Notes under the pieces: generated by a model
The model's database searches: none
Told to the model about the DNA's origin: nothing
The model's input: only the letters and a program-made list of their open reading frames with translations
Assembly: GCA_018798825.1 (NCBI GenBank)
Contig: CP076357.1
Location: 124,001 to 188,000 of the forward strand
Source of the DNA: Ochrobactrum sp. BTU1
Lineage (GTDB): Bacteria > Pseudomonadota > Alphaproteobacteria > Rhizobiales > Rhizobiaceae
Direction of reading: 5' to 3'
DNA length: 64,000 nt
Shown here: piece after piece, positions 44,891 to 53,595 of the stretch
How the letters are laid out: the number at the start of each line of letters is the position of its first letter
Numbering within the stretch: position 1 is the stretch's first letter
Made by a program: the position numbers and the translations under genes

Positions 44891-46024
44891 ATGAAAATTC
44901 GCGACTTTGGCGTCGAGATATGGATGAACGCATGGGAGAACAAATGCGAGTGGAACCTCGCTGAGACTTGTGTGGAATCCTTGACAGTCGCGCAACTTCT
45001 GGAGATGGCGGGAAAGAACGATACAATTTTATCGGAAATTCTTCCTATAAAGCTTACATACGGCGCGATTGAAGGCAGTGATCGTCTCCGCGATCTTATT
45101 GCCGGGCTTTATCAGAAGCAAAACCGCAATAATATCGTGATCACACATGGCGCAATCGGAGCCAATGCGCTTGTTCACGAAACACTCGTTGAGCCGGGTG
45201 ATCGCGTAATCTCCGTACTTCCGACCTATCAGCAGCATTACTCGATTCCGGAAAGCTACGGTGCGGATATACAGATTCTCAAACTTCGTGAGGAAAATGG
45301 ATTCCTCCCGGATATCGAGGAACTCAAAGAACTCGCTGTACCGGGCACGAAGCTTATTGCCATCAACAATCCCAACAATCCAACGGGTGCGTTGATGGAT
45401 GAGGACTTCCTGAAGAAGATCGTTGATATCGCGCGTGCGTGCGGTGCGTGGATTCTTTGCGATGAGGTTTATCGCGGTACTGATCAGCACGGCGATGGCA
45501 TGACCACTTCTGTAGCTGATCTCTATGAAAAAGGTATCAGCACCGCCAGTATGTCGAAAGCATACTCACTGGCAGGTCTCAGGCTTGGCTGGATTGCCGC
45601 TCCTGCGGAACTAATTCATGCTGTTTCGATCCATCGCGATTACAATACTATCAGCGTCGGTATGCTTGATGATCATTTTGCGGCGATCGCTCTAGAGAAC
45701 CGCGACAAGATACTGAAACGAAGCCAGGAAATCACGCGCGGAAATCTCGCCATTCTAAGTGATTGGGTAGAGAGCGAACCTCTGATTAGTTGGATAAAGC
45801 CGCAGTCAGGTACGACAGCGTTGCTTCGCTATGATCTGCCTATGACATCGCAAGAATTCTGTTTCGGTCTGCTCCATTCAACGGGCGTTATGCTTACACC
45901 GGGTAGTGCCATGGATATGGAGGGCTATTTGCGCATCGGCTACGCGAACGGATCGGAAATCCTGCGAGAGGGTTTGACGCGGATTTCCAGCTATCTGAGA
46001 GAGCAGCAGGCCAAACTCACTTAA
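44891..46024 (+). CDS. Class I/II pyridoxal-phosphate aminotransferase
   Basis: A 377-residue fold-type I PLP enzyme. NNPNNPTGAL carries the conserved Asn/Pro motif, LCDEVYRG the Asp/Tyr, and Lys223 in SMSKAYSLAGLRLGW is the Schiff-base lysine. The N-terminus (WMNAWENKCEWNLAETCVESLT) resembles capreomycidine-synthase-like or succinyl-arginine-type relatives within the class. It is 28 bp after the cyclodeaminase gene. Together they suggest deamination or transamination of a non-proteinogenic amino acid. Confidence 0.82.
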   Translation: MKIRDFGVEIWMNAWENKCEWNLAETCVESLTVAQLLEMAGKNDTILSEILPIKLTYGAIEGSDRLRDLIAGLYQKQNRNNIVITHGAIGANALVHETLVEPGDRVISVLPTYQQHYSIPESYGADIQILKLREENGFLPDIEELKELAVPGTKLIAINNPNNPTGALMDEDFLKKIVDIARACGAWILCDEVYRGTDQHGDGMTTSVADLYEKGISTASMSKAYSLAGLRLGWIAAPAELIHAVSIHRDYNTISVGMLDDHFAAIALENRDKILKRSQEITRGNLAILSDWVESEPLISWIKPQSGTTALLRYDLPMTSQEFCFGLLHSTGVMLTPGSAMDMEGYLRIGYANGSEILREGLTRISSYLREQQAKLT

Positions 46025-46091
46025 TCATTGTTTTGCTGCGCTGCGATCAGTTCGCAGCGCAGCATCTGTTTCATAATAAAAGGGGAATCTG

Positions 46092-46871
46092 ATGAAATTT
46101 ATTCTTGCAACATTGCTCATTAGTACGTCTGTGACGGTCGTCGGAGCGCAACAATTGCACATCGGTACAAGTGCAGATTATCCGCCTTGGGAATCTGTCG
46201 ATGCAAATGGCCAGATCGTTGGATTTGACAGAGATGTTGGTGATGAAATCTGCCGGCGTATTGGAGCAACCTGTGAATGGCAAAACCAAGCTTATGATGG
46301 CTTGCTGCCCGGCTTGCAAGTCGGCAAGTTTGATCTCGTTATTTCGGGTACTTCAATTAATGAAGAACGAGCACTGCGGGTGGATTTTTCGTCCGCTTAT
46401 GCCGACGCTCCAAATTCCATGGTTGTCGCCTCGGGACATGAAGCTGCGTCTACCAAAGACGCTTCTGGATTGATTGTGAAACTCGAAACTTCTGCAATCG
46501 GTGTGCAGGCTGGCACGACCCATGAGCAGGTAATCCGCGCGCATTTTCCAAATGCGGATGTTCGCGTCTATGACCGTCCTGACCAGATTGCCGATGACCT
46601 TCTGGCAGGTCGTATCGATGCGGGCCTGATGGAACGTTCCGCGTGGGGGCCTCTGGTAAAAGAGCGGGGAGAAGGCAAGCTTGTCTTTGCCGGTCCGCTT
46701 CTAACCGGAGCTGATTTTCCAGAATTTGGACAGGGGCAGGGTATTGCGCTGAAAAAAGGCAACAATGAACTGCGGACAAGAGTGAACGAAGCTATTGCTG
46801 CGATGCTTAAAGACGGCACAGTCGCGAAGCTCTCTCAAAGCCGATTTGGGTACGATCTTTCCAAGAAGTAA
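46092..46871 (+). CDS. Polar amino acid ABC transporter substrate-binding protein
   Basis: A 259-residue SBP_bac_3 protein. The signal peptide is MKFILATLLISTSVTVVGA, and the mature start is QQLHIGTSADYPPWES. The family patterns GFDRDVGDEICRRIGATCEW, DGLLPGLQVGKFDLVISG and the AGRIDAGLMER segment are present. GGGGAA precedes the ATG. It belongs with the two permeases and ATPase at 48281-50455, though the peptidase gene lies between. Confidence 0.86.
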   Translation: MKFILATLLISTSVTVVGAQQLHIGTSADYPPWESVDANGQIVGFDRDVGDEICRRIGATCEWQNQAYDGLLPGLQVGKFDLVISGTSINEERALRVDFSSAYADAPNSMVVASGHEAASTKDASGLIVKLETSAIGVQAGTTHEQVIRAHFPNADVRVYDRPDQIADDLLAGRIDAGLMERSAWGPLVKERGEGKLVFAGPLLTGADFPEFGQGQGIALKKGNNELRTRVNEAIAAMLKDGTVAKLSQSRFGYDLSKK

Positions 46872-46922
46872 CGCTAAAATGGGGTAGCTTTTCCGCTATC
46901 CCGCATTTGTTCTGGAATAGTC

Positions 46923-48284
46923 ATGAATAAAGATAATGAATTCCTTTCGTCCGCAATAAATGATCTGTCTGAACTCATAAAAATTCCATCGGTCAGCGCA
47001 AGGGGACAATCCTTGATTGCATGTGCCGATAAGGTAGCAGCCTTACTGAAAGCTGATGGATTTAAAACGGAGATATTTCCAGGGGATGTGGGCCCATTCG
47101 TTGTTGCAGAGACGGGTGAGGGTCCGTTCACAATGGTGATCTACAATCACTATGATGTGCAACCTGAAGACCCAATCGAGCTCTGGACAAATCCACCATT
47201 CAGCCTGACTGAATGCGACGGCCGGTTGTATGGAAGAGGTTCCGCTGATGACAAGGGCGAGTTTATGAGTCGCCTCGCGGGCTGGCGCAAGTTCAGGTAC
47301 AAGAATTCTGTTCCTCTGCCCTATCGTCTTATCTGGGTAATTGATGGTGAAGAAGAAATTGGGAGCCCGTCACTCTCGCATTTCCTTCAAAGACGCTTTT
47401 CTGGACTGAAGGCAGATCTATGTTGGTGGGAATTTGGTGAGATCGACAGCGACGGTCATCCGATTGTTCTGATGGGCTTTAAAGGTGTTACCGCGGTCGA
47501 GTTACGATGTCGAACAGCACGCGCTGATCTACATTCAAGTTTCGGTGCCCTTTTCGATAACCCACTGTGGCGCATTTCGGCCGCAGTTGCCTCTATGCGC
47601 GATAAGCAGGGTCGCGTGCTGATCGACGGGTTCTATGAATTGGTCTCAGCTGTACCCGGGCACGTCGAGGAACTAGTCTTTACGCCTCCATACGGCCTGA
47701 AGGGACTGCAAGCAGCCACTGGCGGGCAACGTCTTCTAGAAGGAACTGGCGAGAAAAATTTCTACCGAAAGCTCAATCTTGAACCATGCCTTAACGTCAA
47801 TGGCATCAGCGGTGGTTACGCTGGGGAAGGTGCCAAGACGGTGCTTCCAGCGGAGGCGTCAGCCAAGCTGGACTTCCGACTTGTGCCAGATCAGCAACCG
47901 CTTGCTATCGTTGACCTTGTACGTAAGCATCTCGATACACATGGGTTTGAGGATATTGAACTGATCGTGCACGACGCTGAAGTGCAGGCAGTACGCAGTG
48001 ATCACGGGCATTGGGCGGTCCAAAAGGGTATTGAGCTGTTGGAAAAGCATTTTGGCAAAAAGCCTATCGTTCAGCCAAGCTCGCCCGCTTCAGGATTAGC
48101 GCATCCCTTCGTTAAAGAGATGGGTGCAACACTATTTGGTGCCGGACTGACCCACCATGGTGCGATGCTTCATTCACCTGACGAAAACATCATCATTAAG
48201 CAGTTCGCCAGAATGATCGAATTTTCTGCGGAGTTCTTTGAAGCACTCAGCCGCCAGCGAAACTCTTCCGAAGAGGTACAATGA
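46923..48284 (+). CDS. M20 family metallopeptidase
   Basis: A 453-residue M20/dipeptidase-like amidohydrolase. The metal ligand regions are IYNHYDVQP (His76, Asp78), GRGSADDKGEF with the bridging Asp, and the catalytic pair in VIDGEEEIGSPSL; a lid domain follows with HSSFGALFDNP. It would hydrolyse a peptide or N-acyl/N-carbamoyl bond in the cytoplasm, as there is no signal peptide. Its stop overlaps the permease start (ATGA), so it is coupled to the importer. This suggests the imported compound is an amidated amino acid or dipeptide. Confidence 0.85.
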   Translation: MNKDNEFLSSAINDLSELIKIPSVSARGQSLIACADKVAALLKADGFKTEIFPGDVGPFVVAETGEGPFTMVIYNHYDVQPEDPIELWTNPPFSLTECDGRLYGRGSADDKGEFMSRLAGWRKFRYKNSVPLPYRLIWVIDGEEEIGSPSLSHFLQRRFSGLKADLCWWEFGEIDSDGHPIVLMGFKGVTAVELRCRTARADLHSSFGALFDNPLWRISAAVASMRDKQGRVLIDGFYELVSAVPGHVEELVFTPPYGLKGLQAATGGQRLLEGTGEKNFYRKLNLEPCLNVNGISGGYAGEGAKTVLPAEASAKLDFRLVPDQQPLAIVDLVRKHLDTHGFEDIELIVHDAEVQAVRSDHGHWAVQKGIELLEKHFGKKPIVQPSSPASGLAHPFVKEMGATLFGAGLTHHGAMLHSPDENIIIKQFARMIEFSAEFFEALSRQRNSSEEVQ

Positions 48285-48952
48285 TGTCTACAGTCATTGC
48301 ATATCTTCCTCAGCTTCTTCACGGTCTGGGTATTACGTTTCTGGTTGCTGTGGGCAGCTTTTTTTGTGGTCTGATGGCAGCGATTGTGCTGGCCCCACTC
48401 GCTATTTATGCTCCCGCTCCCGTGCGAAGGGCGATCAGTTTGTATGTCGGATTGATCCGTGGTTTGCCCGAACTCCTGGTGATCTTTCTGATTTTTTATG
48501 GCGGCACTGTTCTTCTGACCAATATTGCTGGCCAATATGTTGAAGTGAACGCGATAACTGCAGGCATAGCGGCACTCTCTTTTGTGTCAGCGGCGTATCT
48601 CACGGAGATACTGCGCGGCGCGCTATTAAGCGTCTCCAACGGCCAGTGGGAAGCGGCTATGGCTTTGGGTTTAAGGCGCCCACGGGCTTTCCTTCTGATT
48701 GCTCTGCCACAGATGATGGCGCGAGCACTTCCGGGGTTAGGCAATCAATGGCTCGTGATCCTCAAGGAAAGTGCACTTGTTTCGATCATTGGACTGGAGG
48801 AACTTATGCGCATGTCAGTTGTTGCAGCCGGTGCAACACGCCAGCCTCTGGCTTTTTATCTGACAGCCGCAGCCCTTTACATAGCCGTAACGGGGGCCTC
48901 GACACTAATCATCAGGGCATATGCCGCCCATTTAACGCCCCAGGCGCGGTAA
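48281..48952 (+). CDS. Polar amino acid ABC transporter permease 1
   Basis: A 223-residue HisQ-type permease with about five membrane segments and the EAA loop (NGQWEAAMALGLRRPRAF, LPQMMARALPGLGNQW). ATGs at 48281 and 48284 are tandem; the first overlaps the peptidase stop. It forms a heterodimer with the next permease. Confidence 0.85.
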   Translation: MMSTVIAYLPQLLHGLGITFLVAVGSFFCGLMAAIVLAPLAIYAPAPVRRAISLYVGLIRGLPELLVIFLIFYGGTVLLTNIAGQYVEVNAITAGIAALSFVSAAYLTEILRGALLSVSNGQWEAAMALGLRRPRAFLLIALPQMMARALPGLGNQWLVILKESALVSIIGLEELMRMSVVAAGATRQPLAFYLTAAALYIAVTGASTLIIRAYAAHLTPQAR

Positions 48953-48956
48953 TATC

Positions 48957-49637
48957 ATGTCTATTGAACTTTTTCTTCCAGCGTTTCTCGCTATTCAAAA
49001 CAGCATCTGGTTGACGCTACTGATTACGCTTGCGAGCTTTGCTCTCGGCCAGCTTGTCGCCCTTCCACTAGCTTTAGCGCTCACCTCTGCCTCGAAGTCG
49101 CTTCAATATTGTGCATCAACCTATACGTTCTTGGTGCGCGGTAGCCCGCTTCTGGTTCAATTGTTCATTGTCTATTATGGTTTTGGACAAGTTGAAGCTA
49201 TCCGGGAAAGCATTTTGTGGCCTGTCTTGAGAAGCGCGCTTTACTGCTCAATCTTAACAATTGGATTAAATTCTGCTGCATACACATCTGAGGTCATCGC
49301 CGGTGCAATCCGTCAGCTTCCCAAAGGCCAGTTTGAAGCTGCGAGTGCATTAGGTCTGAAATATACAGTCTCCCTCATGAAGGTCGTACTTCCGCAGGTG
49401 TACCGATCGATACTGCCGGCGATCGGCAACGAACTTGTGCTCGTTATGAAGGGATCGACGCTTGCGAGTGCGGTGACTGTGATGGAAATGACTGGAGCAG
49501 CTCGCATTTTTGTCTCGAAGACATATGCTCCCTTTGAAACATTCCTAATTGCCGGCGCAATTTATCTGGTTATGGGAGCGATGTTCGGAAGGATTATCCG
49601 CTTTATCGAAAACCGTGTGTCTATTCCGGAAAGATAA
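48957..49637 (+). CDS. Polar amino acid ABC transporter permease 2
   Basis: A 226-residue HisM-type permease with about five membrane segments. [19 protein letters not shown] is the conserved early segment and [15 protein letters not shown] the EAA loop. It lies 4 bp after permease 1, so they are translated together. Confidence 0.86.
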   Translation: MSIELFLPAFLAIQNSIWLTLLITLASFALGQLVALPLALALTSASKSLQYCASTYTFLVRGSPLLVQLFIVYYGFGQVEAIRESILWPVLRSALYCSILTIGLNSAAYTSEVIAGAIRQLPKGQFEAASALGLKYTVSLMKVVLPQVYRSILPAIGNELVLVMKGSTLASAVTVMEMTGAARIFVSKTYAPFETFLIAGAIYLVMGAMFGRIIRFIENRVSIPER

Positions 49638-49690
49638 ACACCATCTACGGCTGGGATGGTTGCCAACAACGGACTGAGGAAGAATCTAGG

Positions 49691-50455
49691 ATGATACAAG
49701 CAGCGAAAAAAGACACGTCGCCAAATCATGTTATAAGTATTGCCGGGATGCATAAGTGGTACGGGGCATTCCATGTGCTTAGAGACATTAATCTTTCCGT
49801 TGCTCAGGGTGAACGTATTGTCGTTGCCGGTCCTTCGGGTTCCGGCAAGTCAACCATGATCCGTTGCGTCAATCGTCTGGAAGAGCACCAGAAGGGCCAG
49901 ATCATTGTTGATGGCATTGAGCTCACCAATGATCTCAAGAAGATCGACGAAGTGCGCCGCGAAGTCGGCATGGTGTTCCAGCACTTCAACCTCTTCCCGC
50001 ATCTGACCATTTTGGAGAACTGCACGCTCGCACCGATCTGGGTTCGCAAAATGCCAAAGAAGCAGGCGGAAGAAATCGCGATGCACTATCTGGCACGCGT
50101 GAAAATTCCAGAACAGGCCAACAAGTATCCGGGCCAGCTTTCAGGCGGTCAGCAGCAGCGTGTGGCAATTGCCCGTGCGCTTTGCATGAGCCCGAAAGTC
50201 ATGCTGTTCGATGAGCCGACCTCGGCACTTGATCCGGAAATGGTCAAGGAAGTGCTTGATACAATGGTGAGCCTTGCAGATGAAGGCATGACGATGATCT
50301 GCGTAACGCATGAAATGGGCTTTGCCCGTCAGGTCGCAAACCGCGTGATCTTTATGGATCAGGGCCAGATTGTTGAGCAGAATTCGCCAGCCGAGTTCTT
50401 CGACAACCCGCAGCATGAACGCACCAAGCTGTTTTTGAGCCAGATACTCCACTAA
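49691..50455 (+). CDS. Polar amino acid ABC transporter ATP-binding protein
   Basis: A 254-residue GlnQ/HisP-type ATPase. Walker A is GPSGSGKST, the signature [15 protein letters not shown], Walker [15 protein letters not shown], and the H-loop [13 protein letters not shown]. It is the last gene of the island's importer. Because it is general in type, it could also serve the ATPase-less importer at 6285-7885. A GC-rich hairpin (50466-50494) follows the stop. Confidence 0.87.
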   Translation: MIQAAKKDTSPNHVISIAGMHKWYGAFHVLRDINLSVAQGERIVVAGPSGSGKSTMIRCVNRLEEHQKGQIIVDGIELTNDLKKIDEVRREVGMVFQHFNLFPHLTILENCTLAPIWVRKMPKKQAEEIAMHYLARVKIPEQANKYPGQLSGGQQQRVAIARALCMSPKVMLFDEPTSALDPEMVKEVLDTMVSLADEGMTMICVTHEMGFARQVANRVIFMDQGQIVEQNSPAEFFDNPQHERTKLFLSQILH

Positions 50456-50465
50456 GGCCCTACCG

Positions 50466-50494
50466 GTGGCAGCGCCCGCGCATCGCGCGGCCAC
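50466..50494 (+). terminator. GC-rich hairpin after ABC ATPase gene
   Basis: GTGG (50466-50469) with CCAC (50491-50494) outside and CCGCGC (50476-50481), ATC, GCGCGG (50485-50490) inside. A stable stem 11 bp after the stop, without a U tract. It probably ends or stabilises the importer transcript. Confidence 0.45.
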
Positions 50495-50570
50495 TTCAAG
50501 CTCGCAAAGCAGCGATCGCATTGGCGATCAAAACAGCGCAGACGCAGATTTTTGAATGGGAGCCAAAGTA

Positions 50571-50693
50571 ATGAGGAAAGTCGCGCTACGAAGGATTGCG
50601 TTTATTTCCTCTATCTTGGTTGTGGGTATTTCCGTTACGAGCTGTGCAGAACGCTCGGGCAGGGATTGGCCGGGAAGCTGCATCATTCAGTGA
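50571..50693 (+). CDS. Small lipoprotein-like ORF, possibly truncated
   Basis: A 40-codon frame whose start (MRKVALRRIAF, then a hydrophobic run ending GISVTSCAE) looks like a lipoprotein signal with a V-T-S-C lipobox. After the cysteine only 15 residues follow. The +1 frame continues with polar sequence, so this may be the start of a longer lipoprotein broken by a frameshift. AAAG-rich sequence but no strong Shine-Dalgarno precedes it. I do not recognise a family. The rest of 50694-50951 has no convincing gene. Confidence 0.35.
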   Translation: MRKVALRRIAFISSILVVGISVTSCAERSGRDWPGSCIIQ

Positions 50694-50951
50694 ACTTAAG
50701 CTGGGTCAACGATCAGGTTTTCTCTACCAGCGGGCAGGCCAGGACATAAAACTGCAGATCGATGATCTCCAGGAGAGATCTGCTTGTTACGCTGCGGCTC
50801 GGCCCGTTGATTGCTGGAAAAAAATAAGTCGACGCTGTTCCAAATCACTGCACGCGTTTAGGCTCGGCTCACTTGGCGACGATAGGGCTGCAGAGATACG
50901 AATATTCCCCGACCATGAGAACCTGGCAACATCTATTGCTGGATTGCCTCC

Positions 50952-51581
50952 TCACCCACGAAGACCTCTCGTCTGGACATTAACGATTTCTCTTGCCAAC
51001 GCGATTCTGTCGCTTTCGGTTTCAGCACTTCTAGGTTGATACCAGATCGATAGCCAGTTGACCGCGCCCAAGACTGCCTTGGTCGCGATCGACACATCGA
51101 CGTGGCGAATGCTGCCGTCTTCAATCCCCTCCCGAATGACTTGTTTGAACAAATCCTCGAAACGGCGTCTCACAGAAATAAGGTCGTTGAGCGTACGGCG
51201 CTGATCTGGGGTGGTCGCCGCGAGCTTATGCATGTGAACACCTTGCACCACGACCGCTTCGAAAGCGACGTTGTTCATCATGGCGAGCGCGTGCGCCATG
51301 AGCATCTCCTCAAGTCGGTGCAGGCCGGAACCGTTGAGCACCATGACGGGTTCAACGGCTTTGAACAGTCGATCCATGCCTTCACGATGAACGTCGAAAA
51401 AAAGATCTGTCTTTGATGAGTAGTAATGATAAATGCGCCCCTTCGTCGAGCCCATCCTGCGCGCCACGTCATCAATGCTAGTAGTTGAAAAGCCTTGCTC
51501 CATGAAGCACTGAGCGGCTGTTTCTAGGATGACGACATTCCCAGTACTGTCTGTTCGGTTACTTCGGCGGCTTTCAGCCAT
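50952..51581 (-). CDS. TetR family transcriptional regulator
   Basis: A 209-residue TetR protein. The N-terminal helix-turn-helix covers about residues 18-65 (ILETAAQCFMEQGFSTTSIDDVARRMG, read in parts, STKGRIYHYYSSKTDLF). The C-terminal domain is of the type seen in regulators of fatty acid and acyl-CoA genes. It is divergent from the maoC-SDR-thiolase operon, with a CATAC...GTATG palindrome between them, and the same site recurs at 57720. It is most likely the acyl-CoA-responsive repressor of the whole 51.7-63.6 kb regulon. Confidence 0.86.
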   Translation of the reverse strand: MAESRRSNRTDSTGNVVILETAAQCFMEQGFSTTSIDDVARRMGSTKGRIYHYYSSKTDLFFDVHREGMDRLFKAVEPVMVLNGSGLHRLEEMLMAHALAMMNNVAFEAVVVQGVHMHKLAATTPDQRRTLNDLISVRRRFEDLFKQVIREGIEDGSIRHVDVSIATKAVLGAVNWLSIWYQPRSAETESDRIALAREIVNVQTRGLRG

Positions 51582-51672
51582 CTGCTACTCCAATTTTATG
51601 CGTCGATAAGCGGCACCTTAAGCCTAGCAAATTTCGACAGTAAAATGCCACTAGACAAACCCATGTTCAAGT

Positions 51673-51690
51673 GCATACTACTCGGTATGT
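51673..51690. promoter_or_regulatory. TetR operator candidate 1
   Basis: GCATACTACTCGGTATGT: an inverted repeat (CATAC / GTATG) in the divergent region between tetR and the maoC operon. It matches the reverse complement of the perfect palindrome at 57720-57737 at 14 of 18 positions. The matching pair strongly suggests one regulator for both promoters. Confidence 0.7.
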
Positions 51691-51741
51691 TGTTGATTAG
51701 TGTGTCCATCGACCATTTTTCAACGCTCGGAGGATGATATT

Positions 51742-52206
51742 TTGGAACTAAGCCCGAATTCTGCAGCGTCGGCTTCCCCGGCAGGTATAGAAAGCGAAGT
51801 CCTTTATTCGGACTGGGTCAAGATCGATCAACAGCTTGTTGATCGATTTGCGGATGTGATCGATGATCAACAGTTCATTCATACCGACCCTGTGCGTGCA
51901 GCAAAAGAAAGTGATTTCGGAGGAACTATTGCACATGGTTTCCTGATCCTTGGTTTGTTGACCAAGCTCAGCCGCGCGGTTTTACCGGAAGCTACCACGG
52001 GTACTGTCGAAATCAATTATGGCTTCGACAAGGTCCGCTTCCTCGCTCCAGTGAGAGTGGGGTCATCTATCCGTGGTGTGTTCAGTTCGAAATCAATTCA
52101 GTCGAAGGGGAATGGTAAACTTCAGACCCTGAATGCGACTGTTGAAATCAAAGGCGAAGCCAAGGCGGCGCTGGTCGCTGAATGGCTTATTCTTACGGTA
52201 GGTTGA
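51742..52206 (+). CDS. MaoC-like (R)-specific enoyl-CoA hydratase
   Basis: A 154-residue hot-dog fold hydratase. The hydratase-2 motif is visible: Asp, His in DDQQFIHTDPVRAAKESDFGGTIAHGFLILGLL (in parts). I chose TTG 51742, behind GGAGG at 51729-51733 (8-bp spacing); a GTG at 51700 would add 14 non-conserved residues upstream of that Shine-Dalgarno. It would hydrate a trans-2-enoyl-CoA to the (R)-3-hydroxyacyl-CoA, the natural substrate for the SDR encoded 10 bp downstream. Confidence 0.82.
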   Translation: MELSPNSAASASPAGIESEVLYSDWVKIDQQLVDRFADVIDDQQFIHTDPVRAAKESDFGGTIAHGFLILGLLTKLSRAVLPEATTGTVEINYGFDKVRFLAPVRVGSSIRGVFSSKSIQSKGNGKLQTLNATVEIKGEAKAALVAEWLILTVG

Positions 52207-52216
52207 GGATCATAAA

Positions 52217-53131
52217 ATGGCTATCTCCTTTGAAAATTCCGTCGCAATCATAACAGGCGCGGGAGGCGGGCTTGGACGTGCATACGCGCTCGAACTGGCA
52301 GACCGCGGCGCAAAAGTTGTTGTTAACGATTTTGGCGGTAGCCGCGACGGAAAAGGTGGCGCGTCTGAGGCCGCTGAAAGTGTTGTCGCAGAAATCAGAG
52401 CCAACGGCGGCGTTGCTATTGCAGACGCAGGCAACGTTACAAAATTCGAAGATATGCAGGCGCTGGCCAAGCGCGTAGTTGAGGAATTCGGACGCATCGA
52501 TATCCTCATTAACAACGCGGGTATCTTGCGCGACAAAAGCTTTGCGAAGATGGAGATGGCTGATTTCCAGGCAGTGGTCGACGTGCACCTTTTTGGTTCA
52601 GCTAATGCAAGCCGCGCTGTTTGGGACATCATGAAGAGCCAGACCTATGGCCGCATCCTGATGACAACATCTACGTCGGGCGTCTATGGTAATTTCGGTC
52701 AGTCCAACTACGGAGCGGCGAAGGCTGGGTTGGTCGGCCTGATGAATGTCTTGCACTTTGAAGGCGAAAAGTACGGCATCCACGTCAACGCGATTGCGCC
52801 AACGGCTGCCACGCGCATGACTGGTGATGTACTTGACGAGGAGATGCTAGTACGTCTCGCACCCGAAAATGTCGTTCCGGCCGCTCTCTTTCTCGTCAGT
52901 GAACAAGCACCAAGTCGGACTGTTCTGCTCGCAGGAGCAGGTACAGTGTCCCGTATGGCGATTGTGGAAAGCGAGGGCATTTATCTGCCGAAAGGCGAGC
53001 GTACGCCCGAGGCGGTAGCCGCGGCTTTCACTAAAGTTGACGACTTGACCAGTTTTATTGAAACTGGGGCCGGGTTGGCGCATGTTGAACGCATCATCGC
53101 AAGGTCGAGGGCGCAAGAGGTTGTCAAATGA
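52217..53131 (+). CDS. SDR dehydrogenase, MFE-2-like (3R)-hydroxyacyl-CoA type
   Basis: A 304-residue short-chain dehydrogenase. GAGGGLGRAYALELA is the NAD site, NDFGGSRDGKGG is the insert typical of peroxisomal multifunctional enzyme type 2 dehydrogenase domains, NNAGILRDKSF and SNYGAAKAGL (Tyr/Lys) complete the active site. It would oxidise (3R)-hydroxyacyl-CoA to 3-oxoacyl-CoA. With the MaoC hydratase before it and the thiolase after it, it makes an (R)-specific beta-oxidation set. The stop overlaps the thioesterase start. Confidence 0.85.
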   Translation: MAISFENSVAIITGAGGGLGRAYALELADRGAKVVVNDFGGSRDGKGGASEAAESVVAEIRANGGVAIADAGNVTKFEDMQALAKRVVEEFGRIDILINNAGILRDKSFAKMEMADFQAVVDVHLFGSANASRAVWDIMKSQTYGRILMTTSTSGVYGNFGQSNYGAAKAGLVGLMNVLHFEGEKYGIHVNAIAPTAATRMTGDVLDEEMLVRLAPENVVPAALFLVSEQAPSRTVLLAGAGTVSRMAIVESEGIYLPKGERTPEAVAAAFTKVDDLTSFIETGAGLAHVERIIARSRAQEVVK

Positions 53132-53595
53132 CGACCTCACGACCCCGCCTGAAGGCCGAATCTCGTTCGGCTTTTCGAGAATTTTACGAAATGCAGACGC
53201 GCTGGAGCGATATGGACATTTATGGCCACGTCAATAACGTCGTCTATTTGCAATATTGTGATGCAGCATTGAACCGGTCATTGATCGCCGCCGGCGCTCT
53301 GGAGCTGAATGGTTCCACGCCAATTGGTGTAGTGGCGCGCAATTCAACAACCTATTTTTCCGAGATTTCATATCCTGGTAATATCGTCGTTGGGGTTCGC
53401 GTCGAGCACATCGGTAACACGAGTCTGCTTTGGGGCTTTGGCATTTTCAAGGATGGTGAAGAATTGACGGCTGCCGCAAGCGAATATGTGCATGTCTATG
53501 TCAACCGAGAAACCCGACGGCCAGTTCCGCTTACCACGGAACTTAAAGAATTAGCCGCAAGGCTTTACGTTCAAGGATCGGTGGAGGAATTGTGA
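53128..53595 (+). CDS. 4HBT family acyl-CoA thioesterase
   Basis: A 155-residue hot-dog thioesterase of the 4-hydroxybenzoyl-CoA type. The signature [23 protein letters not shown] holds the catalytic Asp (MD-x-Y-GHVNN). It would release a free acid from an acyl-CoA. It overlaps its neighbours on both sides by 4 bp (ATGA), so it is tightly coupled with the SDR and thiolase. It may relieve CoA trapping or act on a dead-end intermediate. Confidence 0.85.
   Translation: MTTSRPRLKAESRSAFREFYEMQTRWSDMDIYGHVNNVVYLQYCDAALNRSLIAAGALELNGSTPIGVVARNSTTYFSEISYPGNIVVGVRVEHIGNTSLLWGFGIFKDGEELTAAASEYVHVYVNRETRRPVPLTTELKELAARLYVQGSVEEL

Noticed and set aside
50596..51039. Plus-strand 147-residue frame between the ABC ATPase and tetR
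   Set aside because: It overlaps the end of tetR antisense, lacks a Shine-Dalgarno, and resembles no family; only its front part was kept as a possible shifted lipoprotein tail.
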